From: Mesonia sediminis
Lineage (GTDB): Bacteria; Bacteroidota; Bacteroidia; Flavobacteriales; Flavobacteriaceae
Direction of reading: 5' to 3'
Assembly: GCF_042684705.1 (NCBI RefSeq)
Contig: NZ_JBHULZ010000008.1
Coordinates: 144,105-208,104, forward strand
Length of the DNA: 64,000 nucleotides
Shown: positions 45,633-54,479 of the stretch, piece after piece
Layout: each line of letters starts with the position of its first letter
How positions within the stretch are numbered: position 1 is the first letter of the stretch
The notes under the pieces: generated by a model
Databases searched by the model: none
The model's input: the letters and a program-made list of their open reading frames with translations, nothing else
Told to the model about the DNA's origin: nothing
Made by a program: the position numbers and the translations under genes

Positions 45633-46211
45633 TTAGTTTTCTAACTTATCGATTACTTGACAAATTCTTTCGGTAATTTCGGCGATGCTGCCTACTCCAT
45701 TAACACCAAAGTACTTGTTCTGTTTTTGGTAAAATGATTTTACCACGGCCGTTTCTTTATGGTATACCTCTATTCTTTTTCGGATTACTTCTTCGTTGGC
45801 ATCATCTTTTCTACCTGAAGTTTTACCGCGTTCTAACAATCGTTCAACCAAAACCTCATCATCTACCTCTAGGGCAATCATAGCATTTACTTGTTCATCG
45901 TGTTTTGCTAAAAAGGCATCAAGCGCTTCTGCTTGAACTTTTGTACGAGGAAAACCATCAAAAATATACCCACTCGCTGGTTTTTGCTTAGACACCTCAT
46001 CTTTTAACATGTCAACGGTTACCGAATCTGGAACCAATTGTCCTTTTTCTATAAAGGATTTGGCTTGAACCCCCAATGGAGTATCATTTTTCATATTATA
46101 CCTAAAAATGTCTCCGGTAGATAAATGAATTAAGTTATACTTTTCCTTAAGTATGCTTGCTTGTGTTCCTTTACCGGCTCCTGGAGGGCCAAATAATACT
46201 ATTTTAATCAT
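45633..46211 (-). CDS. adk: Adenylate kinase
   Basis: Converts ATP and AMP to two ADP. The 192 residues carry the P loop LFGPPGAGKGTQAS, HLSTGDIFR and FDGFPRTKVQAEA, with the short form of the lid (ERGKTSGRKDDANEEVIRKR), hence no zinc. Its start overlaps the hpt stop by 8 bases, which suggests coupled translation. Confidence 0.96.
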   Translation of the reverse strand: MIKIVLFGPPGAGKGTQASILKEKYNLIHLSTGDIFRYNMKNDTPLGVQAKSFIEKGQLVPDSVTVDMLKDEVSKQKPASGYIFDGFPRTKVQAEALDAFLAKHDEQVNAMIALEVDDEVLVERLLERGKTSGRKDDANEEVIRKRIEVYHKETAVVKSFYQKQNKYFGVNGVGSIAEITERICQVIDKLEN

Positions 46212-46743
46212 GTTGTGTTTCGATTAATTGATAAACTTCGGGTAAATTTCTTCCTAAACCATCATAATCTAATCCAAATCCTACTATGAATTTATTGGGT
46301 ATTTCTATTCCGATATAATCCAAAGAGTGGTTTTGATGATAAGCTTCTGGCTTATAAAATAAGGTTGCAATCTTGTAACTGCTCACCTCCTGATTTTCTA
46401 AGATATTAATAATTTTGGTTAGGGTATGTCCTGTATCTACAATATCCTCTAAAACGATTACATCTCTTCCTTTTAAGTTATTTACGCCGATAAGCTCTTG
46501 CACTTGTTGAGTGGTTTGGGTACCTGCGTAAGACCTTAACTTGGTAAACTCTACTTCGCAATTTCCACTGATTTTTTGCGTTAAGGCTGCTACAAAAGGA
46601 AATGCTCCATTAAGAACACCTAGAAAAACAGGGGTTTTTCCTGCATAGTCTTTTTGGATTTTCTCTGCCATTTTACTTATAGCCGAGTCAATTTGAGACT
46701 TATCAATAAAAGGAGTAAAGGTAAGATCGTGAATTTTTATCAT
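46204..46743 (-). CDS. hpt: Hypoxanthine phosphoribosyltransferase
   Basis: Purine salvage enzyme joining hypoxanthine or guanine to PRPP. The 179 residues contain the PRPP motif VIVLEDIVDTGHTLTKI and the hood/C-terminal KFIVGFGLDYDGLGRNLPEVY. It heads the hpt-adk-obg unit and is divergent from purK, so salvage and de novo purine genes share one 133-base control region. Confidence 0.95.
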   Translation of the reverse strand: MIKIHDLTFTPFIDKSQIDSAISKMAEKIQKDYAGKTPVFLGVLNGAFPFVAALTQKISGNCEVEFTKLRSYAGTQTTQQVQELIGVNNLKGRDVIVLEDIVDTGHTLTKIINILENQEVSSYKIATLFYKPEAYHQNHSLDYIGIEIPNKFIVGFGLDYDGLGRNLPEVYQLIETQHD

Positions 46744-46827
46744 AGATCTAAATTAAAATCAGGCTGCAAAGATAAATATTTCGAATTAAAGATAGCGACT
46801 TCAGGCAAACCAATTCTTATAAAAAAC

Positions 46828-46859
46828 TTGTTTAATCTAGTTGATAAATCTTATTTTTG
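46828..46859 (+). promoter_or_regulatory. Promoter of purK
   Basis: CTTG at 46827-46830 (TTG core) and TATTTTTG at 46852-46859 are spaced by 21 bases, matching the Bacteroidota pattern. The purK ATG is 17 bases further on. Confidence 0.65.
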
Positions 46860-46876
46860 CCCAAACACAACACTAC

Positions 46877-48037
46877 ATGAACTATTTCTCTTCAAATTTT
46901 ACGCTCGGCATCTTAGGTGGTGGGCAATTGGGTAAGATGATGCTTTATGAAACCCGCAAATACGACATTTGCACAAAAGTAATAGATCCCAACCCTGCTG
47001 CTCCTGCACGTTTGGCCTGTGATAAATTTGTGGTAGGTGATCTTATGGATTACGATACCGTAGTAAATTTTGGTCAAGATGTAGATATTCTTACTTTCGA
47101 AATTGAATCGGTTAATATCGAGGCTTTAGAGTATTTAGAGCAAAAAGGTAAATTGGTTTATCCTAGCGCTTCTACTTTAAAGAAAATACAAAACAAAGGA
47201 GACCAAAAAGAGTTTTATTTAAAAAAAGAAATCCCTACCGCTCCTTTTACCAGGTATCAAAGTAAAGATGAGCTTGTCACCGATTGGGCTCAAAAAAAGA
47301 AAACTTTTCCTTTTATCTGGAAAAGTTGTACAGGAGGTTATGACGGTAAAGGGGTTGCCGTTATAAAAAACAAGGAAGATTTAATTCCTTTACCCGATGT
47401 GCCCTGCATCGCCGAAGAAATGATTCATTTTAAAAATGAATTAGCGGTAATTGTAGCGCGAAATGCCAATGGAGAAGTAAAAACTTATCCCGTTGTCGAA
47501 ATGGAATTCCACCCAGAGGCCAATCAAGTAGAGTATGTTATTTGCCCTGCTAGAATTGCAGATGAGGTGGCTCAAAACGCTAGAGCCGTGGCGCATAAAG
47601 TTTCAGAGTCTTTTGAACACGTTGGCTTGTTGGCAGTAGAATTGTTTCAAACACAAGATGACCAAATTCTAGTAAACGAGGTCGCACCCAGACCGCATAA
47701 TAGCGGGCACTATAGTATCGAAGCGAGTTTTACCAATCAATTTGAACAGCACATTCGTGCAGTATTAAATCTACCTTTAGGAGCAACCGAAAGTAAAGTA
47801 GGTGGAGTGATGGTTAACCTTGTAGGTGAAGAAAACTATAAAGGTCCGGTACATTATCAAAATATCGAAAAAATTATGCAGTTACCCGGGGTAACACCGC
47901 ACATTTACGGCAAAAAAGAAACCCGCCCTTTTAGAAAAATGGGACACGTTTGCATAGTTAACAAAGATTTAAATCAGGCTCGAAAAATAGCTGAACAAGT
48001 GAAGCAGTCAATTAAAGTAATAAGCTTAACAAAATAG
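46877..48037 (+). CDS. purK: N5-carboxyaminoimidazole ribonucleotide synthase
   Basis: ATP-grasp enzyme of purine synthesis: AIR plus bicarbonate and ATP gives N5-CAIR, the substrate of PurE. ATG at 46877 gives 386 residues starting MNYFSSNFTLGILGGGQLGK; the upstream TTG frame lies in the promoter. Visible motifs are GILGGGQLGKMM, KSCTGGYDGKGVAVI and NEVAPRPHNSGHYSIEAS. It is followed by purE after 101 bases. Confidence 0.96.
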   Translation: MNYFSSNFTLGILGGGQLGKMMLYETRKYDICTKVIDPNPAAPARLACDKFVVGDLMDYDTVVNFGQDVDILTFEIESVNIEALEYLEQKGKLVYPSASTLKKIQNKGDQKEFYLKKEIPTAPFTRYQSKDELVTDWAQKKKTFPFIWKSCTGGYDGKGVAVIKNKEDLIPLPDVPCIAEEMIHFKNELAVIVARNANGEVKTYPVVEMEFHPEANQVEYVICPARIADEVAQNARAVAHKVSESFEHVGLLAVELFQTQDDQILVNEVAPRPHNSGHYSIEASFTNQFEQHIRAVLNLPLGATESKVGGVMVNLVGEENYKGPVHYQNIEKIMQLPGVTPHIYGKKETRPFRKMGHVCIVNKDLNQARKIAEQVKQSIKVISLTK

Positions 48038-48039
48038 AC

Positions 48040-48080
48040 AAACCACAGTAATAATAATCATTAGATTTACTGGTTTTTTT
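48040..48080 (+). promoter_or_regulatory. Terminator-like hairpin between purK and purE
   Basis: AAACCA (48040-48045) plus GTAA (48048-48051) pair with TTAC (48067-48070) plus TGGTTT (48071-48076), with a 2-base bulge and a T run to 48080. A second short inverted repeat lies near 48085-48106. Either reduces purE expression relative to purK or marks the end of purK transcription. Confidence 0.45.
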
Positions 48081-48138
48081 ATGCTTAACGGATTTAATCC
48101 GGTTTAACCGAAAATAAGAACAATAAAAAATTATTACC

Positions 48139-48630
48139 ATGAGTAAAGTAGGGATAATTATGGGAAGTACAAGTGATCTTCCAGTAATGCAAGAGGCGAT
48201 TGATATTTTAGCCGGATTCGATATTGAAGTAGAAGTTGACATTGTATCGGCACACAGAACACCAGAAAAATTATTTGATTACGGAAAAAACGCTCACGAG
48301 CGTGGTTTTAAGGTTATTATTGCAGGCGCCGGTGGTGCAGCTCACCTACCTGGGATGATTGCCTCTCTTTCTCCGTTACCGGTGATTGGAGTTCCTGTAA
48401 AATCGAGAAATTCTATTGATGGCTGGGACTCTGTTCTTTCTATTTTACAAATGCCAGGTGGCGTTCCTGTAGCAACTGTAGCTTTAGACGGAGCTAAAAA
48501 TGCTGGTATTCTTGCTGCACAAATTATTGGTACTGCAGATAAATGTGTGCTCGATAAAATTATTACTTATAAAGAAGGACTTAAGCAAAAGGTGATTGAA
48601 GGAGCAAAAAACCTTAAAAATCACAACTAA
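48139..48630 (+). CDS. purE: N5-CAIR mutase PurE
   Basis: Second half of the two-step AIR carboxylation: moves the carboxyl of N5-CAIR to give CAIR. The 163-residue class I PurE has IIMGSTSDLPVMQEA, VSAHRTPEKLFDYG and the GAGGAAHLPGMIAS loop. It works with the PurK encoded just upstream. A strong terminator follows. Confidence 0.96.
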   Translation: MSKVGIIMGSTSDLPVMQEAIDILAGFDIEVEVDIVSAHRTPEKLFDYGKNAHERGFKVIIAGAGGAAHLPGMIASLSPLPVIGVPVKSRNSIDGWDSVLSILQMPGGVPVATVALDGAKNAGILAAQIIGTADKCVLDKIITYKEGLKQKVIEGAKNLKNHN

Positions 48631-48647
48631 TTTTTAAATCTTCCTTT

Positions 48648-48687
48648 AAACCTCATTAATTTTTTTACAAATTGATGAGGTTTTTTT
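48648..48687 (+). terminator. Terminator after purE
   Basis: A 15-bp stem with one G-U pair (48648-48662 with 48669-48683), 6-base loop, followed by a T run to 48687. Confidence 0.9.
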
Positions 48688-48723
48688 ATACATTTTATTC
48701 ATCTTTAGTAAAAATTTAAACGT

Positions 48724-49803
48724 ATGGCTAAAATTTATTACCTCATAAGCCTTCTATTCATTTGCGGATGGCAGTTATCTGCTCAAAATACTAATATAAG
48801 AGCACTGCAATTGGTTGAAATGGCCAAAGAAAAGCTAGATAAAAATTATGAATTTAATCAAGTAAATTTTGATTTTATTTATCAGGAAAATAAAGATGAA
48901 TTGATTGATGAGTTGCAAATAGAAATTAAAAAACATAGCGAACTAGGAGCTCAAGCTACTAAGCAGTTGCAACGCAAAGTAGAAAAACTAATTGATAAAG
49001 AACCCTCATTAACCAACCAATACAAAACATTAACCCAAGGTAAAGCAAGTATAACTAACAAAAAGCTTCAATTCAATGACTTTACAAAGAAAGTAAAGGG
49101 TGGCGATTCTATTGGATTCATTTCCCCCACCACTCCTATTTATGAAATTTTAACCGAGCAACTTGATAAAGACGACACCTACCAATTAAAATCGGGTATG
49201 TTCACTTGCCAGGAAAATGCTAATTTAAATCAATGTAATAATTATACAGCTAATACTGAAAATTTGAAATTAGATATTGAGGAAGGCTTAGAAGATTCCA
49301 ATTTGACTTCACGAAAGTTTGCGTATGACTTCTTATACCAAACGAATAATTATGACTACAGTATTAAATCAATTAAAGAATTAGATTCTACCGCTATTGC
49401 TGAAATTGAGTTTAATCCTAAAAAAGAAAACGCCTCTTATACTGGAAGCATGCACATAGACCTAAAAACTCAAGCAATAGTAAAACTGAACTATCGGTTA
49501 TTACCAGGTCACACCACAGCTTCTTTTAATGCCAAATTCTTATTGGGATTTAAAACCGTAACTACCGAGTTAGATAAAACCATTGTGTATCAAAAACTAG
49601 CTAACGGTAAGTACTTTCCTGCGCATCTTATTATTTATAAAACAAAAAAATTATGGGGTAATAGAACTATTAAGCTTAAGGGGAATAAAAGCAATAATCG
49701 ATTAAAGTTAGAATTTACAAAAGGCAGTAAAGAAAAGATTAAACAAGAGATGCTTTTTAACCAAGCAACGCCAATGGCCCAATCTTCATCTGATTTAAAG
49801 TAG
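48724..49803 (+). CDS. Secreted protein, paralogue of the next gene
   Basis: Not recognised. The 359-residue product has a signal peptide (MAKIYYLISLLFICGWQLSA) and no other membrane segment. Its C-terminal ~170 residues align with those of the next gene: SGMFTCQENANLN against SGMIPLGKNHKVN, EIEFNPKKENASYTGSMHID against ELHFTPKNKKADYSGKLYIS, and FLLGFKTV against FLLGLKYV. Unlike its neighbour it lacks an N-terminal carboxypeptidase-regulatory-like domain. The two genes touch (the stop codon is followed after 2 bases by the next ATG), so they form an operon. Probably periplasmic or surface; function unknown. Confidence 0.75.
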   Translation: MAKIYYLISLLFICGWQLSAQNTNIRALQLVEMAKEKLDKNYEFNQVNFDFIYQENKDELIDELQIEIKKHSELGAQATKQLQRKVEKLIDKEPSLTNQYKTLTQGKASITNKKLQFNDFTKKVKGGDSIGFISPTTPIYEILTEQLDKDDTYQLKSGMFTCQENANLNQCNNYTANTENLKLDIEEGLEDSNLTSRKFAYDFLYQTNNYDYSIKSIKELDSTAIAEIEFNPKKENASYTGSMHIDLKTQAIVKLNYRLLPGHTTASFNAKFLLGFKTVTTELDKTIVYQKLANGKYFPAHLIIYKTKKLWGNRTIKLKGNKSNNRLKLEFTKGSKEKIKQEMLFNQATPMAQSSSDLK

Positions 49804-49805
49804 TG

Positions 49806-51296
49806 ATGCCTGCATTTGCCCAAAAAATAATTGGTTTATTTGTATTAAATTTCATTTTCACTTTAACCTGTTTAGGCCAGCAATTATCCGGTAAAATTAT
49901 AGATCAAGAAGCAAATCCCGTGGCATATGCACACATTCAATACAGGGATCAAATGGGTGTTGCCAGCAATTTAAAAGGTGTTTATACCTTAAATCTACAA
50001 GATTACCCCACAGATGCTATTTTTAAAATAAGCGCATTGGGTTATAAAACTGTAATACTGCCAATTAGCGAACTAAAAGAAAAACCAAGGATTACTTTAG
50101 TTGCTTTGGCAGAAGAGCTTGGAGAAGTGATTTTGACAAGTCAAAAATTAGATATTTTTGACCTACTTCAACAAGTCTATTTAAACTATAGAAAAAACCA
50201 TAATGCAAACGGCTTGTGTTTTGAAGTGCTCATGCGTGAAAGCGATGAGAACCATCTAAAAGATGCCGAATTTGAGGTAGACAAAGCTAGCTTTTTAAGC
50301 AAAGCTTTAACACAAAAATTTAATCGGCAAATTAAAGAAAGTCTAGCCAACTCTAAAAAAAATTTACCCAGCCAACAAAGACAAATTGAGTCAAAGATAT
50401 ATATCACCCCAAACCAAGATTCTTTAAAATTAAAATTGTTGCAAGTCAATCAACTTAGAAACGAGCGATACCTTGCACCTAAAAACAATTTTTTAAAAGA
50501 AACCTTTCGACTCATTCAACAAGGGCTCGATAGCGAAAATACCTTTAAAATAAAGTCTGGGATGATTCCTCTGGGTAAAAATCACAAAGTAAACCAACTT
50601 TTTCAAATTGACAGCAGTCAAAGTAAAAGTATTAAAACAGAAAATGAACGTGATTTTTACAAAAGCCTATTTTTTAATCGCAGTCCGCTTAACCTAGATC
50701 AATATGACTTCATCCAACAGTTTACTAATTACAACTGGAAACACGTTAAAACTAGATTGTTTCAAGATGAATTGGTTTATGAATTGCACTTTACTCCAAA
50801 AAATAAAAAAGCCGATTATTCTGGCAAATTATATATAAGCAAGGCTAGCAAAGCCATCTTACAAGCCAGCTACCAACTAGCAGAAAACCGTGTAGACCGC
50901 AATATTAATCTCAAATTTTTATTAGGCTTAAAATATGTGGCAAATGTTCACCAAGCTAAAGTAATATTTAAGCGAGATAGTACAAGCAATCGATATCTAC
51001 CGCAATACATAAATTGGAAAACAGGCCAGTACATTTACATAAATAGGCCATTAAAATTAAAAGAAAACAATACTAAGTCTAGCGAAAAAACAAAACTTAA
51101 ATTAAACTTTAAAATAGAACAGCAAAACAATGTTTTAAATGAGTTGATGCTAATTAATCCTCAACCCATTGTTTTCGCGGATTTCAAAGCGGTTAATGAA
51201 AAAGAGAAGCTAAAAATTCTTTACACACCAGCTTTTGATGAATCATTTTGGCTGCGTTATAATAAAGAGCTAGAAGCTTCTAGCAGCAACGAATAG
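49806..51296 (+). CDS. Carboxypeptidase-regulatory-like domain protein
   Basis: ATG at 49806 gives 496 residues; a GTG one codon earlier overlaps the previous stop. A signal peptide (1-25, ending LTCLGQ) precedes a carboxypeptidase-regulatory-like domain (about 26-100; SGKIIDQEANPVAYAHIQY, VASNLKGVYTLNL), then ELGEVILTSQKLDIFDLLQQ, a pattern seen in Bacteroidota proteins of this kind. The C-terminal ~250 residues are beta-rich and paralogous to the upstream protein. No plug or barrel is present. Likely an envelope protein; ligand unknown. Confidence 0.8.
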   Translation: MPAFAQKIIGLFVLNFIFTLTCLGQQLSGKIIDQEANPVAYAHIQYRDQMGVASNLKGVYTLNLQDYPTDAIFKISALGYKTVILPISELKEKPRITLVALAEELGEVILTSQKLDIFDLLQQVYLNYRKNHNANGLCFEVLMRESDENHLKDAEFEVDKASFLSKALTQKFNRQIKESLANSKKNLPSQQRQIESKIYITPNQDSLKLKLLQVNQLRNERYLAPKNNFLKETFRLIQQGLDSENTFKIKSGMIPLGKNHKVNQLFQIDSSQSKSIKTENERDFYKSLFFNRSPLNLDQYDFIQQFTNYNWKHVKTRLFQDELVYELHFTPKNKKADYSGKLYISKASKAILQASYQLAENRVDRNINLKFLLGLKYVANVHQAKVIFKRDSTSNRYLPQYINWKTGQYIYINRPLKLKENNTKSSEKTKLKLNFKIEQQNNVLNELMLINPQPIVFADFKAVNEKEKLKILYTPAFDESFWLRYNKELEASSSNE

Positions 51297-51390
51297 TTAC
51301 CGTTTATTTTTCCTGATTGCTTCAACTTCTAGCCATAAACTAGAGTTTCAAAAAATAACATTCAATAATTATAGCATATAAATTAAAGCT

Positions 51391-51549
51391 TCAAGAATCT
51401 AAATTAGATTTGTTTTTTAAAGATATCCTATATAATACAGCTGATCCTAAACCTATAAAAACAGCCGTTTTAAGATCAAGATTAGCTGCAAAATAAAGGA
51501 AAAAGCTAAGTGACAATCCGCCTAATAAATGAATAAGATTTTTTTTCAT
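51391..51549 (-). CDS. Small membrane protein, 52 residues
   Basis: A complete ATG-to-TGA frame in an otherwise empty 486-base gap. The product starts MKKNLIHLLGGLSLSFFLYF, continues with a second hydrophobic stretch (KTAVFIGLGSAVLYRI) and ends in a short hydrophilic tail, so two membrane segments with a tight turn. No family recognised. It lies between two plus-strand genes on the opposite strand. An AT-rich stretch lies upstream of its start. The amino-acid composition is what a real small membrane protein would have, but the frame is short, so some doubt remains. Confidence 0.6.
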   Translation of the reverse strand: MKKNLIHLLGGLSLSFFLYFAANLDLKTAVFIGLGSAVLYRISLKNKSNLDS

Positions 51550-51782
51550 TTAGTATTTTTTAATTAATTATTAGTTTTAAATTGTGTAAGCTTACGCCGG
51601 AAAAATAAGAAAACAACCATATGAAAAGCGTCAAATTCTAAAATACAATTCTGATTTGCAGCATAATAAATATTTTAAAATATTAAAAACGTAATATTAT
51701 ATGCCAAACTTTTTTTGACTAAAAATTAAGACCTCAACTCTCCTACTCTTTGTATCTTTACACTTGTACAGAAAAATAAATT

Positions 51783-53810
51783 ATGAGTCAGGAAAACCCA
51801 TTATTGGAGCATTTTGATGCCGCTCCATTTTCTAAGATAAAAAATGAACATTTTAAACCGGCTTTTCAAGAAGCTATAAAAAAAGCAAAAGCAGAAATTG
51901 ATGCAATCACTAGTAATAGTGAAGAGCCTACTTTTGAAAATACGCTGGAAGCTTTAGAATTTGCAGGTGAAACCTTAAGTCGAGTTTCGAGCATATTTTT
52001 CAATTTAAATTCGGCAGAAACAAATGAAGAAATTCAGAAAATAGCGCAAGAAGTTTCTCCTTGGTTAAGTGAATTCAGTAATGATCTAACCTTAAATGAA
52101 GAGTTATTTAAACGTGTAAAAAGCGTTTACGAGCAAAAAGACAGCTTAGAACTGAGTGTAGAACAAAAAACACTGCTCGATAAACATTACAAAAGTTTCA
52201 CAAGAAACGGGGCTAATTTACCAGAAGATAAAAAAGAGCAACTTCGAGAAATCGATAAAGAGCTTTCTAGACTTTCACTTTCGTTTGGCGAAAATGTTTT
52301 AGCAGAAACCAATCGTTACGAGCTTCATATTGAAGATGAAAAAGATTTAAAAGGTTTACCAGAAAGCGAATTAGAAAATGCTAATTTATTAGCTAAAGCA
52401 AAAGGAAAAAACGGCTATATTTTCACGCTTCAATACCCGAGTTATATCCCGTTTATGAAGTATGCAGAAAACCGAGAAATGCGTAAAAAACTTTCGATTG
52501 CTTTTGGGGCAAAAGGTTTTCAGAATGATGAATATGACAATCAAGAAAATGTATTGAAGATTGCAAAACTTCGTCACCAACGGGCTAATTTATTAGGTTA
52601 CAAAACCCACGCGCATTTTGTTTTAGAAGAACGTATGGCAAAAAGCCCTGAAAAAGTAAATGAATTTCTTAACGAAATGCTCGAAAAAGCGAAACCTGCC
52701 GCAGAACAGGAATTTAAAGAACTAGAGCAATTTGCAAAAGAATTAGATGGGATCGACCATTTAGAAAAATGGGACAGCGCTTATTATGCAGAGAAGCTAA
52801 AACAACAACGCTTTCAATTAGATGATGAAAAGCTCAAGCCTTATTTTAAACTCGACAATGTAATTCAGGGAGTTTTTACGGTAGCTAAAAAATTATATGA
52901 TCTACATTTTAAAGAAGTTTTCAATATAGATAAGTACCACGAGGAGGTAAAAACTTATGAGGTTTACGACGGTGATCATAACTTTATGGCACTATTTTAT
53001 GCCGATTTTCACCCGAGAGAAGGGAAAAGAAATGGCGCTTGGATGACCATTTATAAAGACCAAAAAGTGAAAGACGGTAAAAATGAGCGTCCGCATGTTT
53101 CTAACGTTTGTAATTTTACCCGACCCACTTCTAAAAAACCGTCCTTACTTACTTTTAATGAGGTTACTACATTATTTCACGAGTTTGGTCACGCGTTGCA
53201 CGGAATGCTGGCTAACTCAACCTACCCGAGTTTATCGGGAGCTTCTGTGTATTGGGATTTTGTAGAATTACCAAGCCAGGTATTAGAAAACTGGTGTTAC
53301 GAGCCAGAAGCTTTAGAGCTATTTGCGCGCCATTATGAAACCGATGAAGTAATTCCGATGGAGTTAGTTGAGAAAATAAAAAAATCGGCCAACTTTCACG
53401 AGGGAATGCAAACGGTACGTCAATTGAGTTTCGGAATGTTAGATATGGCTTGGCACGCTGTAGACCCTACAAACATTAAATCTGTAAAAGAAAACGAGTT
53501 AGATGCCTTTGAAAACACTAAATTGTACCCTGATGTGGCAGAGAACTGTATGAGCACTTCATTCTCTCATATTTTTCAAGGTGGCTATTCGGCGGGTTAT
53601 TATTCATATAAGTGGGCAGAAGTTTTAGATGCCGATGCTTTTGCGTATTTTCAAGAAGAAGGAATTTTTAATAAAACCGTAGCCGATAAATTTAAAGACC
53701 ATATTTTGAGTAAAGGAGGTACTGAAGATCCAATGGTTTTATATAAACGCTTTCGCGGAAAAGAGCCTAACCCAGAGGCTTTACTAAAAAGAGCAGGGCT
53801 TTTAAAATAG
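51783..53810 (+). CDS. M3-family metallopeptidase (Dcp/OpdA-like)
   Basis: Zinc oligopeptidase of the thimet family, degrading short peptides in cytoplasm or periplasm. The 675 residues include the zinc site LFHEFGHALHGML (HExxH), the third-ligand region PSQVLENWCYEPEAL and FSHIFQGGYSAGYYSYKWAE. No signal peptide, so cytoplasmic is likeliest. It is about the length of peptidyl-dipeptidase Dcp and oligopeptidase A; sequence alone does not decide which. A weak TATCTTTA promoter element lies at 51753-51760. Confidence 0.92.
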   Translation: MSQENPLLEHFDAAPFSKIKNEHFKPAFQEAIKKAKAEIDAITSNSEEPTFENTLEALEFAGETLSRVSSIFFNLNSAETNEEIQKIAQEVSPWLSEFSNDLTLNEELFKRVKSVYEQKDSLELSVEQKTLLDKHYKSFTRNGANLPEDKKEQLREIDKELSRLSLSFGENVLAETNRYELHIEDEKDLKGLPESELENANLLAKAKGKNGYIFTLQYPSYIPFMKYAENREMRKKLSIAFGAKGFQNDEYDNQENVLKIAKLRHQRANLLGYKTHAHFVLEERMAKSPEKVNEFLNEMLEKAKPAAEQEFKELEQFAKELDGIDHLEKWDSAYYAEKLKQQRFQLDDEKLKPYFKLDNVIQGVFTVAKKLYDLHFKEVFNIDKYHEEVKTYEVYDGDHNFMALFYADFHPREGKRNGAWMTIYKDQKVKDGKNERPHVSNVCNFTRPTSKKPSLLTFNEVTTLFHEFGHALHGMLANSTYPSLSGASVYWDFVELPSQVLENWCYEPEALELFARHYETDEVIPMELVEKIKKSANFHEGMQTVRQLSFGMLDMAWHAVDPTNIKSVKENELDAFENTKLYPDVAENCMSTSFSHIFQGGYSAGYYSYKWAEVLDADAFAYFQEEGIFNKTVADKFKDHILSKGGTEDPMVLYKRFRGKEPNPEALLKRAGLLK

Positions 53811-53818
53811 TACAAATT

Positions 53819-53890
53819 GCAATAGGGATAGTAGCAAGCTACCGTGTAGCGCGGATAGCCCGGCCCTCTCTTGAAAAAGAGAGGGATTGC
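53819..53890 (-). repeat. Structured intergenic repeat, copy A
   Basis: Element in the convergent gap between the M3 peptidase and ruvC. Terminal arms GCAAT (53819-53823) and ATTGC (53886-53890) pair. Inside is a 9-bp stem 53864-53872 with 53877-53885 closed by a GAAA loop, and next to it the conserved block GGATAGCCCGGCCC (53853-53866). A further short GTAG/CTAC stem lies near 53831-53849. Copy B at 63302-63398, in the opposite orientation, has the same order of parts with changed but complementary arms. Confidence 0.7.
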
Positions 53891-53901
53891 CCTCTTGCGC
53901 A

Positions 53902-54453
53902 TTATTTTATCTTTTTAGGGTTTTGCTTTACAAAAGCGGCCCAACCACTGTAATTTTTGCTTTGTACTTTTTTACCAGAGTTGTAGTGATGGCATACAGC
54001 AGCAGCCAATCCATCGGTTGAATCAAGATTTTTGGGCAAACTCTTTAACTTCAAAAGACTTTGTAACATTTTGGCGACCTGTTCTTTGCTGGCGTTACCA
54101 TTGCCAGTAATAGCCATTTTTATTTTTTTGGGCGAATATTCGGTAACGGGAACTTCACGACTTAAACCGGCGGCCATCGCAACTCCTTGGGCACGACCTA
54201 GCTTTAACATAGATTGCACGTTTTTTCCAAAAAAAGGTGCTTCAATAGCAATTTCATCGGGATGATAGGCATCGATCAGAGATAAAGTGCGCTCAAAGAT
54301 CAATTTTAATTTTATATAGTGGTCATCATATTTGGTTAATAAAAGTTCGTTGAGTTGTAAAAACTCCATCTTTTTATCTTGAACTTTAATAAGTCCAAAT
54401 CCCATTATGGTGGTACCTGGATCTATACCCAAAATTATCTTTTCTGTTTTCAA
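53902..54453 (-). CDS. ruvC: Holliday junction resolvase RuvC
   Basis: Endonuclease that cuts Holliday junctions with RuvAB. The 183 residues show the RNase H-like active-site acids in ILGIDPGTTIMGFG, IAIEAPFFGKNVQSM and STDGLAAAVCHH. Normal length. It is divergent from the flippase-like gene with about 26 bases between start codons. Confidence 0.95.
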   Translation of the reverse strand: MKTEKIILGIDPGTTIMGFGLIKVQDKKMEFLQLNELLLTKYDDHYIKLKLIFERTLSLIDAYHPDEIAIEAPFFGKNVQSMLKLGRAQGVAMAAGLSREVPVTEYSPKKIKMAITGNGNASKEQVAKMLQSLLKLKSLPKNLDSTDGLAAAVCHHYNSGKKVQSKNYSGWAAFVKQNPKKIK

Positions 54454-54479
54454 CTGCTATTTTATTTGTTTCTTTGCGT

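Noticed and set aside
51297..51390. Weak inverted repeat around 51327-51350 as a terminator of the paralogue pair
   Set aside because: The stem is only about 4-6 bp and is not followed by a T run.
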